From: Rhodospirillaceae bacterium
GTDB lineage: Bacteria; Pseudomonadota; Alphaproteobacteria; Rhodospirillales; Rhodospirillaceae
Assembly (NCBI GenBank): GCA_029245025.1
Contig: JAQWQC010000006.1
Coordinates: forward strand, 124,001-188,000
DNA length: 64,000 nt
Direction of reading: 5' to 3'
The stretch's first letter is position 1. Every line of letters begins with the position of its first letter. This document shows positions 27,476-35,926 of this stretch, piece by piece. The translations under genes and the position numbers were made by a program. The notes beneath the pieces were generated by a model that worked only from the letters and a program-made list of their open reading frames with translations, was not told the origin of the DNA and searched no databases.

Positions 27476-28903
27476 TTATCCGAATTTCGACAAGAAACGC
27501 ACAACCCATTTTGTGCGAGCACTAAATAACGACGGTGTGTAAAACGAACCAGCTGCCCGCTTGGACACCTCACCCAACGTCGGATAGGGCGTAATCATAC
27601 TCGCCAAGGCGCCAATTTTCAGATTTTGAGACATGGCAAGTACCCAGGTTTGAATTAACTCTCCCGCCTGAGGGCCAGCCATACCACATCCCAGAATACG
27701 ACCATTCTTTGCCACCACAGCTTTCACAAGCCCGGTTATTTGACGTTCCGCTCTGGCGCGATCATTTTCCGCGAACGGCCAGGTCAGCACCCGAATAGAG
27801 TCGCCGTGCTTGTCTCGCGCCTCTTGCTCCGTCAAACCGACCTGCGCCAACTCCGGGTCTGTATAGGTCACCCAAGGCACAGCGGTGTGGTCAGCTTTGG
27901 CGGGCAAACGAAATAGCGCACTGCGAATCACGATGCCCGCGTGATAGCCGGCAACGTGGGTAAACTGGAGCCCTCCCGCGCAGTCTCCGATGGCATAGAC
28001 CTTACGGTTTGAAGTTCTCAATCCGGAATCAACCTCGATGCCCCGCGGGCTATAGGTGATTCTGGCCGCATCCAATCCGAGACCGTCGACCGTCGCTTTC
28101 CGACCCACAGCAATCAGCAGATGAGAGCCGTTGATCGTCTCGGCTTTACCATCACGCTCGAAGGTTACTGCTACACCGCTATCAGCTGCAGCCGTGCCAG
28201 TGACCTTCGCACCCTCAATGACGGCGACATCTTGATCGACGAGGGACTGGCGCACAATATTGGCGAGATCTGGATCGTCTTTGGGCAATATCTTTGCCGC
28301 TTCGACCACCGTAACGCGACAACCCAGTTGGCGATGAGCTTGCGCCAACTCGCAGCCAATTGGCCCACCCCCAACAACAATGAGGTGACCAGGAGCTTGG
28401 GTGATATCGAACACAGTTTCATTGGTCAGATATGGGGTATCCGACAAGCCCTTGATCGGCGGAACAAAGGCGGATGATCCAGTTGCAACAACGAAGCGTC
28501 GTGCGCGAATGGTAACGCCGTTGGCCGTAACTTCTTTCGGCGATGTAAATTTTACTGCGCCTTGAATAACTGTGACACCCAAGCCCTCGAATCGCTCGAC
28601 AGAATCATGAGGTGCGATTCCCGCGATGACATCATGAACATGATCATGGACCGCTTGAAAATCGACAACGGGCTTTGACTGCGAAACTCCAAAAGAGCCC
28701 GCGTTGGCATGAGTATACGCCGCATGACCTGCAGCGAGCAGAGCCTTAGAGGGCACACACCCAAAGTTCAAGCAATCACCACCCATTGGTCCCTTCTCGA
28801 TCAGAACCACAGACGAGCCCATCTGCACCGCTCCAGCGGCGACCGACAGGCCACCAGAACCAGCTCCTATAACGCAGAGATCTGGCTTTAGAACTTCAGT
28901 CAC
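27476..28903 (-). CDS. Pyridine nucleotide-disulfide oxidoreductase (MerA/Lpd-like flavoprotein)
   Basis: The FAD motif CVIGAGSGGLSVAAGA and the redox disulfide GGDCLNFGCVPSKALL (CxxxxC) are at the N-terminus; VVGGGPIGCELAQ is the NAD(P)-binding motif. The C-terminal interface has MITPYPTLGEVSKRAAG, where lipoamide dehydrogenases usually carry a His-Pro-x-x-x-E active-site dyad. The His is replaced here, so this is unlikely to be a standard lipoamide dehydrogenase. There is also no MerA heavy-metal-associated domain or C-terminal Cys pair. I prefer a GTG start at 28903, which overlaps the upstream VTT gene stop by 8 nt, over the track ATG at 28948. About 475 aa; substrate unknown. Confidence 0.85.
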   Translation of the reverse strand: MTEVLKPDLCVIGAGSGGLSVAAGAVQMGSSVVLIEKGPMGGDCLNFGCVPSKALLAAGHAAYTHANAGSFGVSQSKPVVDFQAVHDHVHDVIAGIAPHDSVERFEGLGVTVIQGAVKFTSPKEVTANGVTIRARRFVVATGSSAFVPPIKGLSDTPYLTNETVFDITQAPGHLIVVGGGPIGCELAQAHRQLGCRVTVVEAAKILPKDDPDLANIVRQSLVDQDVAVIEGAKVTGTAAADSGVAVTFERDGKAETINGSHLLIAVGRKATVDGLGLDAARITYSPRGIEVDSGLRTSNRKVYAIGDCAGGLQFTHVAGYHAGIVIRSALFRLPAKADHTAVPWVTYTDPELAQVGLTEQEARDKHGDSIRVLTWPFAENDRARAERQITGLVKAVVAKNGRILGCGMAGPQAGELIQTWVLAMSQNLKIGALASMITPYPTLGEVSKRAAGSFYTPSLFSARTKWVVRFLSKFG

Positions 28904-29654
28904 GGCCGGATGTCCGCAGACGTTTATAGGCAACAGGAATAAGCGCAAGAACAGCCAGCCCGACGAGAGACCCTATGACTTCAGGACGGAACAAGACTGC
29001 CCCCGGGTCCACATTTCCGCCAGCATCAAACACAGTGCCAAGGCCGCTTCCAACCAAAGCAAAAACAAATGCCCCTGGAATAATGCCGAGTGCTGTTCCA
29101 GCGACGTAGATACGAAGGGGCACACTCAAGAAAGCCGGTACTAGATTAACAATGAAAAATGGAAACAACGGAACGAGGCGTAAAACCAGCATGTAACTAA
29201 AAGCATCTTGTTGAAACCCAAACCGCATACGCTCTATCGCGCCGCCTGCTTTGCTTCTCAACAGGTCTCCAAGAACATATCTGGCTAGAAGGAAAACAAA
29301 GGTCGCGCCAATCGTCGCTGCGACAACAATGTAGACTGTGCCCAACCCAGCCGAAAAAACAAATCCACCAGAGATAGAGAGCCAAACCGCTCCAGGAATA
29401 GAGAACGTTACCGCAAGCACATATACGAGTATGAACGTGAGAACAGCGCCCACATAGTTGCTGGCCACAAAACCGAGAAGCTCCTGCCGATTGTCCCTCA
29501 AAGAGTCGAGTGTGAGAAAATCCTGCACTCCTGTGGATAGTGTAATGCCGATCAAAGCCACAAAAAGGGTAAGCACCGCGGCACGTTTCCCCAAAGATTT
29601 GGCTTGGGTGCCAGCGTCCGGTGCGGCAACGTCAGATGGAGGGGTATCAATCAT
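28896..29654 (-). CDS. VTT-domain membrane protein (TVP38/TMEM64 family)
   Basis: The 252-residue protein has about five or six hydrophobic segments. It has the family core FSIPGAVWLSISGGFVFSAG, then GTVYIVVAATIGATFVFLLARYVLGD and RLVPLFPFFIVNLVPAF. VTT/DedA relatives are proposed lipid scramblases or transporters in the inner membrane. It is the first gene of a tight minus-strand group: VTT, flavin reductase, histidine kinase. Bacterial TVP38 genes are often next to MerA-like reductases, so the pair is probably functional, though the role is unknown. Confidence 0.88.
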   Translation of the reverse strand: MIDTPPSDVAAPDAGTQAKSLGKRAAVLTLFVALIGITLSTGVQDFLTLDSLRDNRQELLGFVASNYVGAVLTFILVYVLAVTFSIPGAVWLSISGGFVFSAGLGTVYIVVAATIGATFVFLLARYVLGDLLRSKAGGAIERMRFGFQQDAFSYMLVLRLVPLFPFFIVNLVPAFLSVPLRIYVAGTALGIIPGAFVFALVGSGLGTVFDAGGNVDPGAVLFRPEVIGSLVGLAVLALIPVAYKRLRTSGRD

Positions 29655-29765
29655 AAGAAAACAACACGTTTTTTATTAAGATATCAGCTGAATCTTGCCA
29701 GTTTTTAAGTATATCCAAGGGGATATCACCGGTCGGCCGCGCTGACTACTCAGGTTTACGTGAGT

Positions 29766-29809
29766 AGATCAACAGAAACGATTGAAATCAGAGACCTATC
29801 TGTTGATCT
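29766..29809. repeat. 11-bp perfect inverted repeat, possible operator
   Basis: AGATCAACAGA (29766-29776) and TCTGTTGATCT (29799-29809) are perfect reverse complements separated by 22 nt. The dyad lies 30 nt upstream of the predicted rpmH -35 box, a position where a regulator could bind. It could also form a stem-loop if transcribed from further upstream. Confidence 0.6.
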
Positions 29810-29838
29810 CATGGAGCCCAGCCCACCGTCAGGATACA

Positions 29839-29867
29839 TTGACAGTCTGGCACCCCACCGCTATACA
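29839..29867 (+). promoter_or_regulatory. Near-consensus sigma-70 promoter for rpmH operon
   Basis: TTGACA (29839-29844) is a perfect -35 box. A 17-nt spacer leads to TATACA (29862-29867), a good -10. Transcription should begin near 29874, giving a leader of about 70 nt before the rpmH GTG start. It is the strongest promoter match I found in the window. Confidence 0.7.
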
Positions 29868-29889
29868 CCCCTCCGGCTTTGGCCGAAAC

Positions 29890-29920
29890 CCGCCACTTTC
29901 CGGTGGCGGAACCCTTTTTT
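29890..29920 (+). terminator. Terminator-like hairpin in the rpmH leader (possible attenuator)
   Basis: CCGCCAC (29890-29896) pairs perfectly with GTGGCGG (29903-29909) around a 6-nt loop. A six-T run follows at 29915-29920. It lies downstream of the predicted start of transcription and 23 nt before rpmH, so it could attenuate the operon. The 5-nt gap between stem and T run makes a strong terminator less certain. Confidence 0.5.
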
Positions 29921-29943
29921 GAGACCGACAGCGGAGAGATCTC

Positions 29944-30078
29944 GTGAAACAGACGTTTCAACCGAGCAGATTGGTACGAAAGCGTCGCCACGGCTTCCGC
30001 GCCCGCATGGCAACAAAGGGCGGCCGCAAGGTCCTGGCCAGCCGTCGTGCCAAGGGCCGTAAGCGCCTTTCTGCATAA
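29944..30078 (+). CDS. rpmH: 50S ribosomal protein L34
   Basis: Too short for the ORF track. The 44-codon frame starts with GTG and reads (M)[19 protein letters not shown], then [21 protein letters not shown] before TAA, which is the complete L34 sequence. GGAGAG lies 5 nt before the GTG. L34 is a basic protein of the large ribosomal subunit. The next gene is rnpA, the usual pairing across bacteria. Confidence 0.98.
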   Translation: MKQTFQPSRLVRKRRHGFRARMATKGGRKVLASRRAKGRKRLSA

Positions 30079-30104
30079 CCCCTGATCTGGCGAGGCCTCG
30101 GACC

Positions 30105-30464
30105 ATGGGACACCCCTTGGGACGCCTTAAGCGCCGGGAAGATTTTCTTCGAGTCGCAGCAGCCCGTAAAAAGTGCGTAACCAATGGATTCGTGCTTCAA
30201 GCCTGTGCCAGCCCAGATAATTCTGACGACCTTCGGGTCGGCTTTACCGCCAGCCGTAAGGTCGGAGGTGCCGTTGACCGCAACAGAACAAAGCGTCGGC
30301 TCCGCGTTGCCGCCGCCCGTGTCTTGCCCGAACTAGGTAAACCCGGCACAGATTACGTCCTCATTGGCCGACGGGATACAGCGACCATGCCGTTCGCAAC
30401 ACTAGAGAATGACCTACGGCAGGCCGTAGCAAAAATCTCTGAAGCAAGGCCCATTCAGAAATGA
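30105..30464 (+). CDS. rnpA: Ribonuclease P protein component
   Basis: This is the basic protein cofactor of RNase P, which trims tRNA 5' leaders. The 119-residue product has GRLKRREDFLRVAAARKKC at the N-terminus and the RNR region VGGAVDRNRTKRRLRVAAARVLP (family pattern V-x-R-N-x-x-K-R). The stop overlaps the yidD ATG by 4 nt. Confidence 0.96.
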   Translation: MGHPLGRLKRREDFLRVAAARKKCVTNGFVLQACASPDNSDDLRVGFTASRKVGGAVDRNRTKRRLRVAAARVLPELGKPGTDYVLIGRRDTATMPFATLENDLRQAVAKISEARPIQK

Positions 30465-30730
30465 CGATTGCACAGCGTTTGATAAGAGTAGTGGTAAGGG
30501 GATATCAAGTTTTGCTATCACCTCTACTTGGTGCGCGTTGCCGATACCACCCCACTTGCTCCGCTTATATGACTGACGCCGTTACAACACATGGAACGAT
30601 GTATGGCCTCTTCCTGGGAATGAAAAGAATTCTCCGCTGCCACCCATGTGCCGATGGCGGACATGACCCCGTACCCTGCGTCTCATCGCACACACACCCT
30701 CCACCCTTGAGCACGAAGGCCGAGCAATGA
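30461..30730 (+). CDS. yidD: Membrane protein insertion efficiency factor
   Basis: The 89-residue protein shows the YidD pattern: GYQVLLSPLLGARCRYHPTCS with conserved Cys, then YGLFLGMKRILRCHPCADGGHDPVP. YidD is a small amphipathic protein at the inner membrane that aids YidC-dependent insertion. It overlaps rnpA upstream and yidC downstream by 4 nt each (ATGA), so the three are translationally coupled. Confidence 0.95.
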   Translation: MTIAQRLIRVVVRGYQVLLSPLLGARCRYHPTCSAYMTDAVTTHGTMYGLFLGMKRILRCHPCADGGHDPVPCVSSHTHPPPLSTKAEQ

Positions 30731-32448
30731 CCGATCAACGTAATATGTTTCTGGCAATTGTGCTGTCCATGGCCATCCTTTTTGGATGGGACTACTTCTT
30801 CGCCATTGATCCAGTACCACCGCAACAAAAAGACATAATGGTCGGCCAAGACTTGCCTGCACCCGCTCCTGACGCAGCATTGCCTATGGCTCAAGGTCTA
30901 GTAGCCGCTGTTGCAGACCCGATTGCTGATCGCGCTAGAACGATCAACGCTTCGAAGCGAGCCCTTATCAATACAGAAAGCTTGCATGGCTCCTTAGCAT
31001 TGACAGGTTTGCGGTTCGACGATCTGACGCTGGCGAAGTATCAGGAAAGGAATGACCCGGAGAGCCCAGAGATAACGCTGTTCTCGCCAGCCAGCGCACC
31101 CAAGCCCTATTACGCAGAGATCGGTTGGCTTAGTGCTGACTCGTCCCTTGCGCTGCCTTCCTCTGACACGACCTGGTCAACGGAAATGGAGGTGCCGCGG
31201 CTCTCGACTGATTCCCCGCTGGTGATGACTTGGGACAATAGCGCCGGACTTACGTTCCGGCGGACTGTGACACTCGATGAGGATTATCTCTTTACAATCT
31301 ATGACGAAGTAGAGAACACAACCGACACAGCAGTCTCGCTCTTTCCGTATGGCCTAGTCGCCAGAACCGACACACCCGAGATACTTGGATTTTTTATCCT
31401 ACATGAAGGCCCGCTGGGCGTTTTTGACGAAACATTAAAAGAAGTCGATTATGACGAACTCCAAGACACACCACTGGAGACTATAAGTTCTACAGGTGGG
31501 TGGGTTGGCTTCACAGACAAGTACTGGCTCGCCGCAGTGGCCCATGAGCAAGATCAACAAATTGAAGCCGCATTCCGGTATAGCAAACCCAATGCTAGGG
31601 ATCGTTATCAAACAGATTTTCGAACAATGAATGCGGTTGTGGTGCAGCCTGGAATGACCGCGGGCGCCAAGACCTATCTGTTCGCCGGCGCTAAAGAAGT
31701 TGAACTGTTAGACGGCTACACAGAATCACTTGGCATAAAGAGATTCGATCTGGCTATCGATTTTGGCTGGTTCTACTTCCTGACCAAACCCTTCTTTTAT
31801 TGCCTTATTTGGCTGCAGGGGATTCTAGGGAATTTCGGGTTAGCGATTCTTGGCTTAACAGTCGGCTTACGCCTCCTGCTCTACCCGCTCGCCGATAAAC
31901 AATTCCGCGCGATGACCAAGCTGAAAAAATTACAGCCGGAAATGAAGAAGCTGCAGGAAAAATATTCCGACGACCGCACACGAATGAATCAAGAGTTGAT
32001 GGAGCTTTACAAGCGAGAGAAGGCTAACCCAGCCGCTGGGTGCCTTCCGATCCTTATTCAAATTCCAATCTTTTTTGCGCTTTACAAAGTTTTGTTCGTC
32101 ACCATCGAAATGCGTCATGAACCTTTTTATGGCTGGATCAAAGATTTGTCGGCACCAGACCCAACCAGCATATTCAATCTGTTTGGCTTAATTCCCATCG
32201 ACCTGCCGTCGTTTCTGGTCATCGGGGCCTGGCCGATCATCATGGGCGTCACCATGTATCTTCAGCAAAAGCTGAACCCAGCACCGACAGATCCGATGCA
32301 AGCCAAGATCATGAGCTTCCTGCCTTTAATATTCACCTTCCTGCTGGCGACTTTCCCAGCTGGGCTGGTGATTTATTGGGCCTGGAGCAACGCGCTGGGT
32401 ATCCTGCAACAGTGGGTCATTATGCGTAAGGCCGGAGTTAAAGCCTGA
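30727..32448 (+). CDS. yidC: Membrane protein insertase YidC
   Basis: The 573-residue YidC/Oxa1 insertase has the N-terminal signal anchor NMFLAIVLSMAILFGWDYFF. A large periplasmic domain follows (about residues 60-340). The five-helix core carries the conserved Arg in LTVGLRLLLYPLADKQFRAMTKLKKLQPEM. The coiled hairpin ERMNQELMELYK-like region is followed by PAAGCLPILIQIPIFFALYKVLF. It inserts inner-membrane proteins with or without SecYEG. Confidence 0.97.
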   Translation: MTDQRNMFLAIVLSMAILFGWDYFFAIDPVPPQQKDIMVGQDLPAPAPDAALPMAQGLVAAVADPIADRARTINASKRALINTESLHGSLALTGLRFDDLTLAKYQERNDPESPEITLFSPASAPKPYYAEIGWLSADSSLALPSSDTTWSTEMEVPRLSTDSPLVMTWDNSAGLTFRRTVTLDEDYLFTIYDEVENTTDTAVSLFPYGLVARTDTPEILGFFILHEGPLGVFDETLKEVDYDELQDTPLETISSTGGWVGFTDKYWLAAVAHEQDQQIEAAFRYSKPNARDRYQTDFRTMNAVVVQPGMTAGAKTYLFAGAKEVELLDGYTESLGIKRFDLAIDFGWFYFLTKPFFYCLIWLQGILGNFGLAILGLTVGLRLLLYPLADKQFRAMTKLKKLQPEMKKLQEKYSDDRTRMNQELMELYKREKANPAAGCLPILIQIPIFFALYKVLFVTIEMRHEPFYGWIKDLSAPDPTSIFNLFGLIPIDLPSFLVIGAWPIIMGVTMYLQQKLNPAPTDPMQAKIMSFLPLIFTFLLATFPAGLVIYWAWSNALGILQQWVIMRKAGVKA

Positions 32449-32465
32449 TCCGATGACAGCTATCC

Positions 32466-33104
32466 ATGCCAGAGGCTAACAACGACGCGCGCATGCTCGA
32501 GCAGGGGCGAAAATTTTTCGCGGGCGAATGCACCTTTATCTTGGGAGCCGCCGCTCTGACCCAGGTACCCGATAGCGATTTGCCTGAAATCGCCTTTGCG
32601 GGGCGTTCGAATGTTGGTAAATCCAGCTTGGTAAACAGTTTAACCGGTCGCAAAACCTTGGCGCGCACCTCAGTGACACCGGGTCGTACCCAGCAGCTGA
32701 ACTTCTTTAACATTGGTGACCGGTTGTTATTGGCTGATCTTCCCGGCTACGGATATGCCCGGGCACCAAAGAGCGAGGTGGATGCGTGGACCAAATTAGT
32801 CAAATCCTACTTGATGGGACGACCGCAATTAAGGCGGGTGTGTATGTTGGTTGATAGCCGACATGGCCTTAAAACCAACGACCGAGAAGTTATGAAAGAC
32901 CTAGATGAAGCAGCCGTCAGTTATCAGATCGTGATGACCAAGGCGGACAAGGTTAAACCCGCCGAGTTAGCAAAGACAGTGGGGGCGGTCTCTGTAGAAG
33001 CCGCAACACATGCTGCAGCATTTCCCGAAATTTCTGTTACAAGTTCACATGAGGGAACGGGGCTTGCCGAGCTTCGGGCTGCCCTGTCACAATTGGCCAA
33101 CTAG
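32466..33104 (+). CDS. engB: Ribosome biogenesis GTPase EngB (YihA/YsxC)
   Basis: This TrmE-Era-EngA-like GTPase has AFAGRSNVGKSSLVNSL (G1, about residues 41-57) and TPGRTQQLNFF (G2). DLPGYGYA (G3), MTKADKV (G4) and TSSHEGTG (G5) follow. EngB assists assembly of the large ribosomal subunit. The 212-residue length is standard. It starts 17 nt after yidC in the same operon. Confidence 0.96.
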   Translation: MPEANNDARMLEQGRKFFAGECTFILGAAALTQVPDSDLPEIAFAGRSNVGKSSLVNSLTGRKTLARTSVTPGRTQQLNFFNIGDRLLLADLPGYGYARAPKSEVDAWTKLVKSYLMGRPQLRRVCMLVDSRHGLKTNDREVMKDLDEAAVSYQIVMTKADKVKPAELAKTVGAVSVEAATHAAAFPEISVTSSHEGTGLAELRAALSQLAN

Positions 33105-33144
33105 ACAGAACTTAGTGTTTACTGCGAAGGGGCCCTGAGGGTTC

Positions 33145-34041
33145 ATGTCAAAGATTGATGATCATGCCGAATGGCTAGAGAAAGCGGGCATTCTTTCAGA
33201 TGCCCTGCCCTATATGCGCGAGTTTGCCGGGGAAACCGTTGTCGTAAAATACGGCGGTCACGCGATGGGCGACGCGGCGTTGGCGGCTGACTTTGCAAGA
33301 GACATCGTTTTACTGAAGCAGGTGGGTATGAACCCGGTCATCGTCCATGGGGGTGGGCCTCAGATTGGGGAGATGCTTGACCGGCTTAAAATACAAAGCA
33401 CCTTTGTCGACGGCCTACGGGTAACCGATGCCGCAACGGTGGATATCGTGGAAATGGTGCTGTGTGGGTCCATCAACAAACAGATCGTGACCGCCATCAA
33501 TGGAGCCGGTGGCTTTGCCGTCGGTCTATCTGGCAAGGACGGCAATCTTGTCACGGCCAGGAAGTTGCGGCGTTCAAAAAAAGATCCGGACTCAAATATT
33601 GAGAAGATTCTCGATCTTGGGTTTGTCGGTGAGCCTGAGCATGTTGACCCCCATATCCTCCAGACTTTTGAAGAATCAGACATCATTCCTGTAATTGCGC
33701 CCATCGGTGTTGGCAGCAATGGAGAGACCTACAACATCAACGCTGACACTTCGGCAGGCGCTATAGCGTCCGCCTTAGGAGCGGCGAGGCTGCTGATGCT
33801 AACAGATGTCCCTGGCGTACTTAGCGATACCAAGCAGTTAATGCCTGAAATTACCGTCGAGCGGGCCCGGACGTTGATCCAAGCCGGAACGATTTCTGGC
33901 GGCATGATTCCAAAAGTTGAGACCTGTCTGCGCGCTGTTGAGCGCGGCGTGAATGCAGCGGTTATATTGGATGGCCGCGTCCCCCATGCCGTTCTCCTGG
34001 AGCTCTTCACTCCGCATGGCGCGGGAACGCTGATCCGATAG
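33145..34041 (+). CDS. argB: Acetylglutamate kinase
   Basis: This enzyme phosphorylates N-acetylglutamate in arginine biosynthesis. The 298-residue amino-acid kinase fold has [11 protein letters not shown] and [17 protein letters not shown] near the N-terminus. [29 protein letters not shown] and [10 protein letters not shown] follow. A GAGGG about 5 nt upstream fits the ATG. The N-terminal extension ([20 protein letters not shown]) resembles the arginine-sensitive, hexameric type, so feedback inhibition is possible. Confidence 0.96.
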   Translation: MSKIDDHAEWLEKAGILSDALPYMREFAGETVVVKYGGHAMGDAALAADFARDIVLLKQVGMNPVIVHGGGPQIGEMLDRLKIQSTFVDGLRVTDAATVDIVEMVLCGSINKQIVTAINGAGGFAVGLSGKDGNLVTARKLRRSKKDPDSNIEKILDLGFVGEPEHVDPHILQTFEESDIIPVIAPIGVGSNGETYNINADTSAGAIASALGAARLLMLTDVPGVLSDTKQLMPEITVERARTLIQAGTISGGMIPKVETCLRAVERGVNAAVILDGRVPHAVLLELFTPHGAGTLIR

Positions 34042-34048
34042 TGAAGTA

Positions 34049-34729
34049 ATGCCGAGCGGCCCCGATTTATCTCACATCGATACCTGGGTATTCGATCTGG
34101 ACAATACGCTATACCCGGTATCTACCAATTTGTTTCCGCAGATTGATGTGCGCATGAAGACCTTCATCGCCGATTTGCTTGGCGTCAGCTTGGACGAAGC
34201 CTTCAAAATACAAAAGTTGTACTACCATGAGCACGGCACGACGTTACGTGGGTTGATGATCAATCACACGGTCGAACCGGACGCCTTTCTCGACTACGTT
34301 CACGATATCGACTACACCATCCTCGAGCCAAACCCGGAATTACGACGCGTGATCAAAGAGCTTCCGGGCCGCAAATTGATCCACACCAATGGGTCCGAGA
34401 GTCATGCAGAAGGTGTTCTCGACGCACTCAGCCTGGAAGGCTGCTTTGAGGCCATTTTTGATATCAGGGCCGGCGCCTACATCCCCAAGCCAGACCCCAA
34501 CTCATACGAACGGTTGCTGAGAAGCCATGCCCTTACTCCTGAATCTGCCATCATGTTTGAAGACTTAGTGAAAAACCTAAAACCAGCTGCGGAGCTCGGA
34601 ATGGTGACGGTTCTTGTAAAACATGATAGCGATGCAGCCTCTTCCAATCCCGACATCCACTGCCATCACGTTATTGAAGATCTGACCGACTGGCTTAAGC
34701 AAGCCGTCTACCCTCGAACAGTTAGTTAG
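34049..34729 (+). CDS. HAD-family pyrimidine 5'-nucleotidase
   Basis: The 226-residue HAD hydrolase has VFDLDNTLYP (motif I, nucleophile Asp) at residues ~14-23. HTNGSESHAEGVLD is motif II, KPDPNSYERLL motif III with Lys, and MFEDLVKNLKPAAELGM motif IV. This matches the SDT1-type pyrimidine 5'-nucleotidase group, which dephosphorylates UMP/CMP. It starts 7 nt after argB, and this argB-HAD-dapD-dapE order is common in Rhodospirillales. Confidence 0.88.
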   Translation: MPSGPDLSHIDTWVFDLDNTLYPVSTNLFPQIDVRMKTFIADLLGVSLDEAFKIQKLYYHEHGTTLRGLMINHTVEPDAFLDYVHDIDYTILEPNPELRRVIKELPGRKLIHTNGSESHAEGVLDALSLEGCFEAIFDIRAGAYIPKPDPNSYERLLRSHALTPESAIMFEDLVKNLKPAAELGMVTVLVKHDSDAASSNPDIHCHHVIEDLTDWLKQAVYPRTVS

Positions 34730-35040
34730 TCTTGTTCGCTTCTTCCATAAATAATTCGATTTGCCAGATCGTCTATAATGTCGATGCCGAAACTTTTCCG
34801 TCCGGCGCAGGAGGGATAATATCGTCAGGCGGAACCCAGCCAAACCCCAACTGCATTCTTATTTTTTTATGCAGAAGCCTGAGAAATATGCTTTTTTTAT
34901 ACTCACGGTGGGCAGTATCGTGAAATGGTTTTCGTGTACATCAAAGCGAATAACAGGTTTGTATCGGAAACGACCCTGGCCGATCAGATGACGTTGACTT
35001 GAAACTGCCTGTGACTATGGTCTGCCACCTTTAGAATGAA
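34722..35040 (-). pseudogene. Possible decayed small gene in the nucleotidase-dapD gap
   Basis: The ~350-base gap has no intact gene. On the minus strand, protein-like fragments appear in more than one frame. One open frame reads FHDTAHREYKKSIFLRLLHK and then MQLGFGWVPPDDIIPPAPDG, is cut by a TAG at 34775-34773, and continues TIWQIELFMEEANKTN to a TAA at 34724-34722. A second frame reads GQGRFRYKPVIRFDVHENHF further upstream. Two runs of seven A lie at the possible frame junctions. I do not recognise the family, and chance or misreading remain possible. Confidence 0.35.
34994..35021 (+). promoter_or_regulatory. Possible sigma-70 promoter for dapD
   Basis: TTGACT (34994-34999) and TATGGT (35016-35021) are separated by 16 nt. 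Transcription would begin near 35028, about 56 nt before the dapD ATG at 35084. Confidence 0.4.
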
Positions 35041-35083
35041 ATGCCGCCAAGGATTTTGGCTGGCCCAGAGGAGCTATATCAGA

Positions 35084-35926
35084 ATGAACATCAAAGCCTT
35101 GCAGGACCGAGTCGAAGCGGCCTGGGATGCACGTGACGATATCTCACCGGCCACTGTGGGTGATCAGCGCGAATCGGTAATAGAGACCTTAGCCTTACTG
35201 GATAGTGGCACGATCAGGGTTGCGGAAAAGAGTAATGGCGCATGGCATGTAAACGAATGGTGCAAAAAAGCGGTTCTTTTGTCATTCCGACTTAATGATA
35301 TGGCGATCCAGAACGGCGGGCCCGACGACGGTGTTTGGTGGGACAAGGTACCATCCAAGTTTAAAGGGTGGACTGAATCCGAATTTAAAAAAGCCGGATT
35401 CCGCGCTGTGCCTACAAGTGTGGTGAGACATTCTGCCTACGTTGCACCTGGCGTTGTGATCATGCCTAGCTTCGTCAACCTTGGCGCTTATATCGATGAA
35501 GGTGTCATGGTCGACACCTGGGCCACTGTAGGGAGCTGCGCCCAGATTGGTAAGAACGTTCACCTCTCCGGTGGCGCAGGTATTGGCGGTGTGCTTGAGC
35601 CCCTTCAAGCAGGCCCGGTTATTATTGAAGACAATTGTTTTATCGGTGCGCGATCAGAAGTGGTGGAAGGCGTCGTTGTTGAGGAGGGCGCTGTACTCTC
35701 CATGGGAGTGTTCATTGGATCATCTACAAAGATCATTGATCGCGCCACGGGCGAAGTGTTCTTCGGTCGCATCCCTGCATATTCCGTAGTTGTTCCGGGG
35801 ACGTTACCCGGCAAACCCTTACCCGATGGATCTCAAGGACCAAGTTTGTACTGCGCGGTCATTGTGAAACGCGTTGACGCCAAGACCCGGTCAAAGGTCT
35901 CTATAAACGAACTGCTGCGCGAATGA
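35084..35926 (+). CDS. dapD: Tetrahydrodipicolinate N-succinyltransferase
   Basis: This enzyme transfers succinyl from succinyl-CoA to tetrahydrodipicolinate in lysine and diaminopimelate synthesis. The ATG at 35084 ([19 protein letters not shown]) follows a GAGGAG about 11 nt upstream and is the family N-terminus; the track start at 35036 adds 16 unrelated residues. The 280-residue product has left-handed beta-helix hexapeptides ([53 protein letters not shown]). The stop overlaps the dapE ATG by 4 nt. Confidence 0.96.
   Translation: MNIKALQDRVEAAWDARDDISPATVGDQRESVIETLALLDSGTIRVAEKSNGAWHVNEWCKKAVLLSFRLNDMAIQNGGPDDGVWWDKVPSKFKGWTESEFKKAGFRAVPTSVVRHSAYVAPGVVIMPSFVNLGAYIDEGVMVDTWATVGSCAQIGKNVHLSGGAGIGGVLEPLQAGPVIIEDNCFIGARSEVVEGVVVEEGAVLSMGVFIGSSTKIIDRATGEVFFGRIPAYSVVVPGTLPGKPLPDGSQGPSLYCAVIVKRVDAKTRSKVSINELLRE

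Larger units (their letters stand above)
29655..29943. other. Divergent intergenic region, VTT gene to rpmH
   Basis: About 289 bases without a gene but rich in inverted repeats: ATATCC/GGATAT (29711-29716, 29721-29726), CTACTCA/TGAGTAG (29746-29752, 29761-29767), an 11-bp dyad (29766-29776, 29799-29809), CGGC/GCCG near 29874-29885 and a GC-rich hairpin (29890-29909). It also contains the likely rpmH promoter. Confidence 0.7.
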
